Shown here piece after piece: positions 35,797 to 44,102 of a DNA stretch of 64,000 nt (positions are counted from its first letter, which is position 1; every line of letters starts with the position of its first letter). The notes under the pieces are model-generated. The model was not told where the DNA came from and did no database searches. It saw nothing but the letters and a program-made list of their open reading frames with translations. The position numbers were made by a program, and so were the translations under genes. The stretch spans positions 5,338,501 to 5,402,500 of the forward strand of contig NZ_CP044543.1 of assembly GCF_008932115.1 (NCBI RefSeq). The letters are read 5' to 3'. This stretch comes from Bradyrhizobium betae. Its GTDB lineage: Bacteria > Pseudomonadota > Alphaproteobacteria > Rhizobiales > Xanthobacteraceae.

Positions 35797-35987
35797 CTGG
35801 ATCGTGAAACTGCTTCAAGCACCGCCAAAGGCTGTGTAGCGGTCAAGAGTGTGATGGCGGGGGACTAAAACCCTGATCTCGGGGCGGTTTCCAGAGTCGC
35901 ATACGCTAAAGATGGCGATCTTCATCGAGTTGCGATCGGGCAGAGCTTCTTCGATCACTTGAGGATCGCTGCGCGAAATGCATTTTT

Positions 35988-36293
35988 TCATGAGAAGAGG
36001 ATCGCCAGAGCCACAAGGCCGCCGAGCGTCCAGAAACAGGCGATGATGTCGGTCTCGCGAACGCGCTTCTGATATTCCCTACCGATGTCCGTCAGATGCG
36101 ACGGTTCGACGTAGTTGCCGAAGAAGCGAAAGCGCCTGAAGCTGAAGAACAGCCGAAAGTCGGAGGGCTCCCAGCAGGTCTCGCCCGGCGCGATATTGTT
36201 GAGGACGAGACGGCTGTAGTTCAGGGCGCGGGCAAATAGAAAGGCAAGGCCCGCGACCCAGAACAATACAAAGCCGATTTGCAGCCAATTCAT
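35988..36293 (-). CDS. VLNN-motif membrane protein, paralogue 3
   Basis: A 101-residue protein. TM1 is residues 4-22. The core is LNYSRLVLNNIAPGETCW. A soluble loop (RRFRFFGNYVEPSHLTDIGR) and a second TM (IIACFWTLGGLVALAI) follow. The most divergent of the three tandem paralogues. Confidence 0.6.
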   Translation of the reverse strand: MNWLQIGFVLFWVAGLAFLFARALNYSRLVLNNIAPGETCWEPSDFRLFFSFRRFRFFGNYVEPSHLTDIGREYQKRVRETDIIACFWTLGGLVALAILFS

Positions 36294-36397
36294 GTTTCGC
36301 CGCCCGACGATCCCGATCGTTTGCCTGCAACCTTAGCTCGTTCGCGTGATGGGCCGCAATGGGAGGCAAGCAAAATTACGAGTGAGGAATCCTTGCC

Positions 36398-37063
36398 ATG
36401 TCCGTCAACGAGAATGGAAATCTTCGAGCCGATGGAGTTTCAATCTCTCTGCCGGTTGGCCCTTTTGGAATTGGTGGCTCGTACTACTGGAATCCCGGTT
36501 CGCCGACGTCTCCGCCGCTTACCGTGACAGGTAGCGTGGGGTTCGGAGGAGGGGGGCTGGGGTTGTCGTTCCTGAAGGCCGGGATGCGGTCGGAGGACAC
36601 TCTCGGCTATGGCGCGAGTGGTAATCTGTTTCCATTCGTCCCGACCTTGAACGTATCCATCCCGGACGCGAATGGAAGGCCTGAGCTTTCGAAGAGCAGA
36701 GTGTCCTCTTTAGAGATCGGGCCAGCGCGCCCTGGCCTGGCTGCCACATACACGTGGACCCCAGAACAGATTGCTGAACGCCTGAGAATGTTCTTCGCGC
36801 CTCCAGCAATGGGACCGATCGATGAGGTTTCCCCGCTAGTCCGGACACTGACGTCCAGCATGGGGACGATCGGCTCGATAACTGCTGCGCCGGTGAGAAA
36901 CTTGAGCATGAACGATCGGCATTCGCTCGGCGGCGGGATGAGTGATTGGAGGGCGTCGACCACGCTTGCTGGCTTGAAAGATCGGCAACGGGCGCCAGAG
37001 AACCAACAGCCCGGCGGACTGCTCGGCATGATCCAGGACTACATGCGCAACAACGCCTACTAG
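36398..37063 (+). CDS. Cargo protein with GGLLGMxQDYMR tail
   Basis: A 221-residue protein. The N-terminal half reads like a beta-rich or glycine-rich domain (LPVGPFGIGGSYYWNPGS, then GSVGFGGGGLGLSFLKAG). It has no similarity to the protein at 34488 except the tail GGLLGMIQDYMRNN. The tail is thus a module on different heads. Last gene of the portal insertion; ATG 36398 follows GTGAGGAA. Confidence 0.6.
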   Translation: MSVNENGNLRADGVSISLPVGPFGIGGSYYWNPGSPTSPPLTVTGSVGFGGGGLGLSFLKAGMRSEDTLGYGASGNLFPFVPTLNVSIPDANGRPELSKSRVSSLEIGPARPGLAATYTWTPEQIAERLRMFFAPPAMGPIDEVSPLVRTLTSSMGTIGSITAAPVRNLSMNDRHSLGGGMSDWRASTTLAGLKDRQRAPENQQPGGLLGMIQDYMRNNAY

Positions 37064-37121
37064 CGCGATTTTTCGCGACCGCTTCGAGCGCTCGCCTACC
37101 GAACTGAAAGCTCAATCAAAC

Positions 37122-38783
37122 ATGCCCGTTCCCTTGCTAGCCCCGGCGCCGTCTGCGCCGATGGGGTCTCTCGTCACGCACGACGTCACGATCGTCACCA
37201 CGCGCAAGCGCGCGCAGGCTCGGGTGATGGGCGTGCCGCCGGAAGAATTCGGTATCGAGCGCGGTGCGCGCAGCATCCGAGACTGCAACTACTGCTTCCA
37301 CGAGGTCGTCACCAAGACCGAGGCGCAGTTGATCGCGGAAGGCTTTGATGCCGGCCAGATCAGGGCCTTGCTGCCGCACACCGGCACGACCGAGATCGAG
37401 ACGCTGGCGCGCGACACGGTGGAGGAGCATCTGTCTGCGACCGCCGGCGGCGGCAGCGCCAATTCGGCGGCGCGGCTCGTGCGGATCACCGAGCACTATG
37501 TGCGGATGGATTTTGAGGGCTCGGGACGTCCGTGCCTTTACCAGGTGATCACCGGTGGCGACCAGGCCGAGATCCTGCGCAAGGACGGCAGGGACTGCAT
37601 CACGCCTTACGACGAGATGCCGTTTGCGGCGACCACGCCGGTGCCGGTGACCCATCGTTTCTTCGGTCGCTCGATCGCCGATCTCGTCATGCCGTTGCAG
37701 CGCGAGAAGACAGCGCTGAAGCGCGGGGCGCTCGACAATCTCTATCTGCACAACAATCCGCGCGTCGAAGTCGCCGAACAGAATGCCGGGCCGAATACCC
37801 TGGACGATCTGCTGGTGTCGCGTCCGGGCGGCGTGGTCCGCACCAAGACGGCAGGCGGGCTGAACTGGCAGGTGGTGCCCGACATCACCACATCGATCTA
37901 CCCGATGCTGCAGTATATCGACGCCGAACTCGAGATCCGCACCGGTCTCGGCAAGCAGACGCAGGGCATCGACGCCAATGCGTTGCAGAACCAGTCGGCG
38001 ACCGCAGTGGCACAGGTGTTCTCGGCCTCGCAGATGCGCATCAAGCTGATCGCGCGCATCATGGCCGAAGGCGTCCGCGACATCTTCGCGTTGCTGCACG
38101 GCACGATCCGCAAGCATGGCCAGCGCGAGGAGACGGTGCGGCTGCGCAACGCCTGGGTCGACGTCAATCCGCGCAACTGGAAGACGCGAGACGACATGAC
38201 CATCAATGTCGGCCTCGGCGCCGGCGGCAAGGCGCAGCAGTTCGCCCAGACCATGGCAATCGCCAATGTGCAGAAGGAGCTGCTCGCCGGCGGCAAGGTC
38301 AACCTCGTCGGCGACCGCCAGCTCTACAACACCGCGGCCGAGCTGACGCGGATCATGGGGCACCGCAACCCCGACCAGTTCTTCAACGATCCCATGGCCG
38401 TCAATCCCCAGACCGGGCAGCTCCTGCATCCGCCGCCGGCCCCGCCGCAGCCGCCGCCAGATCCGAAATTGCTGGCGCTCCAAGCGCGCGTTCAGGCCGA
38501 CCAACTTGCCGCCGCGCACAGAGTGCAGATCGAACGTGAGAAGGCGCAGGCCGACGCGATCCATCTCCAGGTCAAGACGCAGGGGGAGATCGAACTCGCC
38601 AAGATCAAAGCCGCGCTCGACGCCAAGATGACGGTGCTCGAGACGCATCTGAAGGCGGCAATCGAATCGGGGAAAGTGCAGCGTTCGTATCCGCCGGGCG
38701 CGCGCATGGCGAAAGACGGCCACCACTATCTGCCGGACCCGAACCGCCCCGGAAAGCACCTGCTGGTCGTTCATCATGGCTGA
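37122..38783 (+). CDS. Portal protein, C-terminal fragment
   Basis: A 553-residue frame that resumes the portal: HDVTIVTTRKRAQARVMGVP, EFGIERGARSIRDCNYCFHE, then a long body with FGRSIADLVMPLQREKTALK and the crown-like QSATAVAQVFSASQMRIKLI. The end is a Pro/Lys-rich coiled tail. The first 20 residues (PVPLLAPAPSAP) look like the natural inter-domain linker. No good ribosome-binding site precedes 37122, so it may depend on coupling or be silent. Its last 8 bases overlap the toxin gene start. Confidence 0.85.
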   Translation: MPVPLLAPAPSAPMGSLVTHDVTIVTTRKRAQARVMGVPPEEFGIERGARSIRDCNYCFHEVVTKTEAQLIAEGFDAGQIRALLPHTGTTEIETLARDTVEEHLSATAGGGSANSAARLVRITEHYVRMDFEGSGRPCLYQVITGGDQAEILRKDGRDCITPYDEMPFAATTPVPVTHRFFGRSIADLVMPLQREKTALKRGALDNLYLHNNPRVEVAEQNAGPNTLDDLLVSRPGGVVRTKTAGGLNWQVVPDITTSIYPMLQYIDAELEIRTGLGKQTQGIDANALQNQSATAVAQVFSASQMRIKLIARIMAEGVRDIFALLHGTIRKHGQREETVRLRNAWVDVNPRNWKTRDDMTINVGLGAGGKAQQFAQTMAIANVQKELLAGGKVNLVGDRQLYNTAAELTRIMGHRNPDQFFNDPMAVNPQTGQLLHPPPAPPQPPPDPKLLALQARVQADQLAAAHRVQIEREKAQADAIHLQVKTQGEIELAKIKAALDAKMTVLETHLKAAIESGKVQRSYPPGARMAKDGHHYLPDPNRPGKHLLVVHHG

Positions 38784-39675
38784 TTATTCTCTGGTGCCGG
38801 TCGAGCATCAGCCGGACTTTGAGAATGTCGCTCTCGTTCCAGTCGACCACGATCCATTCAGTGATAGCGGCAGAGTTCAGCAGGCGCAGTTTGAACAGCC
38901 ACAGACTCTGCCTCAACCAGCGCCGCAACTCCAGCCGCAACAGAATGCCGCGCGAGCCGGTCAGTCCGCCGTCACTGCCCAGGCACCCGGCAACGTCTCC
39001 GTCGGAGTGAGCGGCAGCACTGCCGGCGGCAATCCAAAGAGTGGTTTCAACGACCCGACTACCGCACCCCGGTCTGCGAGTGGCGACAGTTCGCCATTTG
39101 CGAAGGGCTTATTGCAGGGCACGGTCAATGCTATGGTGCCTGGCGCCTACCATTCTAGTTTAGCCCAACAGCAGTTCCGAGCCGGGAATTATAGTGCTGC
39201 TACACTTTACGGGGCAGAGGCGCTCGTAGACGCCGTACTTGGAGCTGCCACTCTGGGCGCCAGTACGAGGTTGGGAGCGGGAGTACGCGCCGTCGAGACT
39301 GTCGCGCCCGCCGCGACGGAAGGTGTCCGAGCGGGCCGGACCCTCTATCACTACACCGATGAGGCAGGTCTAAATGCTATCCTGAACGAGCAAAAGCTTA
39401 ATCCTTCTCTGAAGGCTTTAAGACCACGCGATGTCCGGTATGGAAACGGTCAGTACCTAACCGATATTGAACCGGGTGCTACGAGTGCAAAGGAACTTTC
39501 GAAAGCCCTCGTAAACAATCCCCACCAAGTGGATAAATTCAGTCACTACCTCGAAATTGACCCGGCCGGTCTGAACGTCATTGAAGGCCGGCCCGGTGTT
39601 CATGTTATCCCAAACGAGGTACCTCTGGATTTGAACAACAGAATTCTCAGCCATGGAAAGGTGCCTTACAGATGA
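38776..39675 (+). CDS. Tagged polymorphic toxin, HYD1-type ADP-ribosyltransferase
   Basis: A 299-residue modular protein. Residues 1-30 form the tag ADYSLVPVEHQPDFENV plus a second LVPVDHDPF copy. Residues 31-105 are Gln/Pro/Ser-rich and disordered. Residues 106-165 are hydrophobic. Residues 185-299 form the toxin domain with TLYHYTDEAGLNAIL (His192) and RYGNGQYLTDI (221-231), the HYD1 signature of ADP-ribosyltransferase toxins. It starts inside the portal stop and its own stop overlaps the immunity start. Toxic activity is inferred from the domain. Confidence 0.82.
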   Translation: MADYSLVPVEHQPDFENVALVPVDHDPFSDSGRVQQAQFEQPQTLPQPAPQLQPQQNAARAGQSAVTAQAPGNVSVGVSGSTAGGNPKSGFNDPTTAPRSASGDSSPFAKGLLQGTVNAMVPGAYHSSLAQQQFRAGNYSAATLYGAEALVDAVLGAATLGASTRLGAGVRAVETVAPAATEGVRAGRTLYHYTDEAGLNAILNEQKLNPSLKALRPRDVRYGNGQYLTDIEPGATSAKELSKALVNNPHQVDKFSHYLEIDPAGLNVIEGRPGVHVIPNEVPLDLNNRILSHGKVPYR

Positions 39676-39947
39676 CCTATCTTAAGGTAAAATGGATTCA
39701 TGCGTATCCCAATCAACCAGTGCTTATCTACAGCGAGTTAGATCACGACCGTTGGGAGCTTCGTAAGGTCGAGATATTCCCCGACGGAAGGATGTTGTAT
39801 GCTGATCCTGAAGTCGAATTCAAGGAGACGGGTCTGAGCATGGAGCCATTGCCGTCCTTTGAGAAGATCGCCGCCGATCCCGAATTCGAGCCGGAGGTCA
39901 TATCAAAAGCGGAGTTCGAACGGATTTGGGCAAAGGCGACCGCGTAG
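39672..39947 (+). CDS. DUF6881-type immunity protein
   Basis: A 91-residue acidic protein starting MTYLKVKWIHAYPNQPVLIY. It contains SELDHDRWELRKVEIFPDG and ends KAEFERIWAKATA, the DUF6881 pattern as I recall it. Its ATG overlaps the toxin stop, so the two are coupled. It presumably binds and blocks the HYD1 domain. Confidence 0.75.
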   Translation: MTYLKVKWIHAYPNQPVLIYSELDHDRWELRKVEIFPDGRMLYADPEVEFKETGLSMEPLPSFEKIAADPEFEPEVISKAEFERIWAKATA

Positions 39948-39954
39948 GGCTGCT

Positions 39955-40610
39955 GCTCGCTGCTGCATGTGACATCCGTAAGTACGACCAGTAGTTTCTG
40001 ATCGTGCGGCTCGGCAACGCCGGGGGCAATGTTGATCCGCGCGGTTAGAAGGCCTGTGGCGACATGACGATCAATGTCAGCCTCGGCTCGTGCGGCGAGG
40101 CTCGGCTTTGCGCCGCCCAGCAACCATCCCCGGATTTGATGCTACGCGACCTCATGCGGGCTTGGTTGCGCAGTACGCTAGGCACCACGGAGTACCTTAC
40201 AAGCGTTGATAGGGAAACAGGCAATGGTCGTTTTTGAACGGACTGCCCCTGCGCTTTCTGAGCTGGACGGGATGGCGTGAAAGTAGAGCACGTCGGTGCA
40301 TGGACTTGCCAGCAAGATCGTGATTGTGTGGCTGGATGCGTCTAGGTTGAAGTCTCGCGGTTCGGACGCTTGCTGAAGCAACCCTCTGCCGCCGCAACCG
40401 CCGCCCGATCCGAAGCTGTTGGCCATGCGGGCGCGGGCCAGGTCGACGCCGCGCTCGCCGCGCATCAGGCCCAGCTGCAGTAACAGAATTCGCAGAACGA
40501 CGCGATCCACCTCCAGACCATGGCTGATTATTCCCTGGTGCCGGTCGAGCATCAGCCGGACTTCGAGAATGTCTCTCTCGTTCCGGTCGACCACGATCCG
40601 TTCGGCGCTG
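39955..40610 (+). pseudogene. Decayed copy of the portal 3' end plus toxin tag
   Basis: Bases about 39965-40095 match the portal segment LLHGTIRKHGQ to DDMTINVGLG with stops and gaps. Bases 40380-40515 match its Pro-rich linker and coiled tail (CCGCCGCCCGATCCGAA). At 40520 a second tag start (MADYSLVPVEHQPDFENV) follows and then goes out of frame at about 40610. Thus the toxin cassette lies between two copies of the same junction. Confidence 0.75.
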
Positions 40611-40745
40611 ACGGCCTGAGTCTTCGGCAAGGGCAAGGGATGGGCCCACAACGCCGCGACCTATCTCTTGGTCAAGAGACATGCGCTCGCCGAGATCAAG
40701 GCCGCCCTCGATGCCAGCAAGGGCCTAACAACGAGAAAGAAACCA

Positions 40746-41045
40746 ATGTCTGACGAGAGCACACTGGAGCGCGCGGCGGCGAGGGCAGTACGCGCCGAAA
40801 CATTGCTTGATGACGAGCTACTGAACGAGGTGTTCGACACGCTCGAGAAGAGCTACATCGCCGCCTGGCGCGCCACCACGGTCGACGATGCCGCCGGCCG
40901 CGAAAAGCTCTTCCTCGCCATCAACATCGTCGGCAAGGTTCGTGATCACCTCGCGGGCGTGGTTGCCAACGGCAAGCTGGCGCGGGCGGAGTTGAAGGAG
41001 CTTGCGGAGACGGCGGAGCGACGGAAGCGGTTCGGGATCATTTAA
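40746..41045 (+). CDS. Small phage structural-region protein
   Basis: A 99-residue helical acidic protein: TLERAAARAVRAETLLDDEL, then EKSYIAAWRATTVDD and ELKELAETAERRKRFGII. It is of the type found between portal and capsid genes of Bradyrhizobium prophages by recollection. High-GC phage codon style. Unknown role. Confidence 0.6.
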   Translation: MSDESTLERAAARAVRAETLLDDELLNEVFDTLEKSYIAAWRATTVDDAAGREKLFLAINIVGKVRDHLAGVVANGKLARAELKELAETAERRKRFGII

Positions 41046-41077
41046 CAGTTGCAACCGAAGCGAGAGTGGTGAATTAT

Positions 41078-41092
41078 GTTCCTTGTTTGTTC
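41078..41092 (+). promoter_or_regulatory. LexA (SOS) box before a secreted cargo protein
   Basis: GTTC-CTTGTTT-GTTC, with TGTAAGAT after it as a possible -10. It lies 148 bases upstream of the ATG at 41240. Confidence 0.7.
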
Positions 41093-41239
41093 TGTAAGAT
41101 CCGTTTAAGACCAAGGAAAATTCATGCGGGCCAGGACTCCAAGGCTCCGCTTGGCACTCCGATTCAAGATGACTGTCTGCGACTAAGCATCGGGGTTCTC
41201 GCGCACATAAGGCTGGTCGGAAACCAGGCTGCGAATAGC

Positions 41240-42301
41240 ATGCTCATACGGAACTTCAGGCGCATCGGTCTGATCTGCATGTCGCTCGCCCTTGCGAGCT
41301 CGCCAGTCTCGTCGCAAGAGGCGGAAACGAGAATTCTCGGCATCCATCTTGCCATGTCTCCCGAACTGTCGCTGTACGATCAGCGTATCAATCAAAAGAT
41401 ATTGGATGCGTTGTTGCTCTATGCCCGCCGGAGTCCCGACGTCGTGCCGTGCGAAGTGCACCAGCCCTATCAAATCGACTATGTCTTCGGCGATTTCGCC
41501 GTGGCTGCTCGACACTCCAGTCCGGTCACGCTTGTGAAATGCCTTGGCGGCGTGGTCCGTTATGTCCTGCAGGAAGACATCACCGAGGTCGCCTTTCTAG
41601 CCGCTCGCGCATCCGAGGCCCGTATGGCGCGCGAATATAGCAAGCTTGACGCGAAGATCCCGCAACGAGCAGATGAAGTTGCGGAACGAATGGCGCTTCT
41701 CTCGATCTATCGAAAGCATTCGCCGCTCCACCAGTTGCTTGCGGTTGATGCGAACGCAATATCGGCGCTCTCTTTCGACGAATTCTCTCGCTGGCTCGAG
41801 CGCAACCGCAAGGCGGGAAGATTTACCTTCCGCGGTTCAAAGAAGCTGCTGGAAGCACTTGATCTTCCCGTGCCGGACCCAATGGTCCTGCAGCCGATCA
41901 GCTCGCTGGCGTCGGCTCGGATGCCCGCTGGCGTTCTCGTCGTTGACAGCGAGCCTGCCGGGATTGCGGCGCTGATCGCGTTGTTTTTGGAGCATGACGA
42001 GACGCTTTCCATCGATGAGAAGGCAAAGCGGCGATTTGCCCGTAACCGAGATGACCCATCGAAGCTGGGCGACGGCTACGATACCATCGCGCGCGCGTCG
42101 TGCCGTACCTACGACCATTTTGGTGATATCTGGTTCACGATGCCGCTCAGGAAGGCCGAGAGTGCGTCTTACTCCGATTTTTGCCGGCAAGTGCTCGAGC
42201 TGAGCCGTGACAACGACATTGCGACCGTCGTACGCTTCAGTCCGGACGGTTCGAAAGGCCTGTATGCCTTGCTGCCGCCGGCCTGCAAAGCGTCCGACTA
42301 A
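41240..42301 (+). CDS. Secreted cargo protein of unknown function
   Basis: A 353-residue protein with a signal peptide (MLIRNFRRIGLICMSLALAS, cleavage near SSQ). The body has no obvious enzymatic motif; cysteines occur in PCEVHQ, KCLGGV, SCRTYD and FCRQVL. Start 41240 gives the clean signal; the frame opens in the SOS box. It precedes another secreted gene by 113 bases. Unlike neighbouring phage genes it encodes an exported protein. Confidence 0.6.
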   Translation: MLIRNFRRIGLICMSLALASSPVSSQEAETRILGIHLAMSPELSLYDQRINQKILDALLLYARRSPDVVPCEVHQPYQIDYVFGDFAVAARHSSPVTLVKCLGGVVRYVLQEDITEVAFLAARASEARMAREYSKLDAKIPQRADEVAERMALLSIYRKHSPLHQLLAVDANAISALSFDEFSRWLERNRKAGRFTFRGSKKLLEALDLPVPDPMVLQPISSLASARMPAGVLVVDSEPAGIAALIALFLEHDETLSIDEKAKRRFARNRDDPSKLGDGYDTIARASCRTYDHFGDIWFTMPLRKAESASYSDFCRQVLELSRDNDIATVVRFSPDGSKGLYALLPPACKASD

Positions 42302-42414
42302 TCTTCCACCGAGAGTGGGTTGTTAACCTCTGGCGAGGCCCGCCAGCTTCGACGATCGGTCCGCAATTCGTCAGGGTTTGTAGGAAGCAATGGTTCGATC
42401 GGGAGAGCTTGAGA

Positions 42415-43257
42415 ATGTTCCAGGTCAAAAACGCGGTCTTTCGTTCGCTCACAGGACTGCTCTCGTTCTGCACCTTCACTCTCCTCCTTTTCGGTCCGTC
42501 AGGCGCCCAAGAGAACTTGTTCGACAAGGAGGCATTCCATCGCGCGGCGGACTATTGCCGTAGTGTTGTCGTGCGCCCAATCGCGCTCAGCGAAGACCAG
42601 GCAATCCTGTGTCTCGATGGCCGGATCGAGAAGAATGCTTACGTATCGCCGGCGAAGAAGCTGAAGGAAGGCGGTCTCTTCGTCGTTCGAAGCGCCGGAG
42701 GCGACATAGCGTCCGCAATTGCTCTAGCCGAGGTGCTCCGTGAACGACGCGCAGTGGTCGTTGTGTACGACCACTGCCTGTCGAGCTGCGCCAACTATCT
42801 TTTGATCGCGTCCGATCAAGCTCATGTGCTCAAAGGCGCCCTGGTTGCATGGGACTATGAGAGCAGCGATCCCGCGCTTCCATCATGCGCCAAATTTGCG
42901 ATGGAAAAGACGCGAGATGGAGATTATCGCCTGCAGCGCGGCTCTTGTCAGCCCTCGGCGGCTGACGAGGCTCAATGGCGGGATATCCTGCTGGCCCAGA
43001 CCGCCTTTTACAGGGAGCGCATGGTCGACCCGTACTTTGAGCCGCCGCCGGACAATCGCTATCTGCGAAAGGTCGTTAAGTCGCTCAATCCTGATACCCA
43101 TGCTTACCACTATATCGGGTGGACCCTTCACCCCAGATATTTCGCGAGATTGTTCAAGACCACGATTGTCTACGAGTCCTATCCGAACGAGCAGGCCGAG
43201 GTGGACGAGATGGTGGCCCGGCTGCATCTCGACATGAGGGTGATTTTCGATCCGTAG
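42415..43257 (+). CDS. Secreted ClpP/crotonase-fold-like protein
   Basis: A 280-residue protein, signal or anchor at residues 8-30. The segment GGLFVVRSAGGDIASAIALA, then VVVYDHCLSSCANYLLIASD, resembles SppA/ClpP-like folds in which a serine follows the second strand. A disulfide or cysteine cluster lies in the second element. Signature residues are not certain, so activity is unproven. A decayed relative of its C-terminus is at 55847-56261. Confidence 0.6.
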   Translation: MFQVKNAVFRSLTGLLSFCTFTLLLFGPSGAQENLFDKEAFHRAADYCRSVVVRPIALSEDQAILCLDGRIEKNAYVSPAKKLKEGGLFVVRSAGGDIASAIALAEVLRERRAVVVVYDHCLSSCANYLLIASDQAHVLKGALVAWDYESSDPALPSCAKFAMEKTRDGDYRLQRGSCQPSAADEAQWRDILLAQTAFYRERMVDPYFEPPPDNRYLRKVVKSLNPDTHAYHYIGWTLHPRYFARLFKTTIVYESYPNEQAEVDEMVARLHLDMRVIFDP

Positions 43258-43332
43258 ATCGAGCACTGCTCGACGGCGAAGTGAACCGATTCGTTATCCA
43301 CCCTATGAATTAGAAAGCATGGTGGACTAAAA

Positions 43333-43824
43333 ATGAATGAGATACCGAACGACAGCGATCGGCAGAATCCGATCCTCGACTATCCCGGTTACTATATGCC
43401 TGGTTTTTTCTCGTGGCTGCTTGGCGAGATTCCAAAATTTTGTTTTCCAGATTGGGGGCCCATTCCGCAGCTGCCGCGTGAGCGGCCGGTTACGCCGCCG
43501 TCTCGGAATCCGAATCTGCCGCCGGCGCACGAAGTTGATCCTCCGGAGCGGCCTCCTGAATGGCTGTTCGGTCCGCCGCGCATCGTCCAAGCCTCACCTG
43601 TCTCGCGCCAGACGATTACCCAAGCTGTTCCGTCGACTGCAATACAGCAGTCTCCAACGCCGCTAGCCGATTTCATCATCGATCGCATTCGGGGCCTGCA
43701 ACAGCAAAGCTCAAGTCAGACTCAGTCTTCTTTCGATACGAAATCTGCACTGCTGCCGTTCAGTCCCACGGCGCCGCTCGTGCCGCACGGAATCGAGTGG
43801 GTTGAAGGCGATCCATCCCCCTGA
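43333..43824 (+). CDS. Proline-rich hypothetical cargo protein
   Basis: A 163-residue protein starting MNEIPNDSDRQNPILDYPGY. The N-terminus has a short aromatic segment (PGFFSWLLGEIPKFCF). The rest is disordered, rich in Pro, Gln and Ser. It lies just before the capsid gene. Unknown. Confidence 0.5.
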   Translation: MNEIPNDSDRQNPILDYPGYYMPGFFSWLLGEIPKFCFPDWGPIPQLPRERPVTPPSRNPNLPPAHEVDPPERPPEWLFGPPRIVQASPVSRQTITQAVPSTAIQQSPTPLADFIIDRIRGLQQQSSSQTQSSFDTKSALLPFSPTAPLVPHGIEWVEGDPSP

Positions 43825-44102
43825 AGGCAGGTCGCCCATCCGACGTTTGACGCGTGTCCGGCCAGGTTGACGCCGCGCAACAACGCCGATCTGGTCAACC
43901 ATCGTAATTAGGCCGACCCTGCGTGATACGCGCGGGCGCCCGGCAGAGACGTCTCGCGGATCCGCGAACCGGAGATTCAAATTTCCGCGCCATCGCGTGA
44001 GCGAGAACGGAAGACGCCAGCAACTCAGGCCGCAGTTTCCAGGAGAGGCGCAGCGACATCGTTGCGTTGTCGGAACAGCTCGGCTGTCACAAGGAAACAT
44101 CA

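Noticed and set aside
34060..37121. Intein or self-splicing intron in the portal gene
   Set aside because: No intein blocks, reverse transcriptase or homing endonuclease in the insert; cargo genes with their own starts and stops are present.
37137..38777. A 546-codon minus-strand frame opposite the portal
   Set aside because: High-GC shadow of the portal gene; its residues are Arg/His/Gly-rich with no motif, and the + strand frame has clear family similarity.
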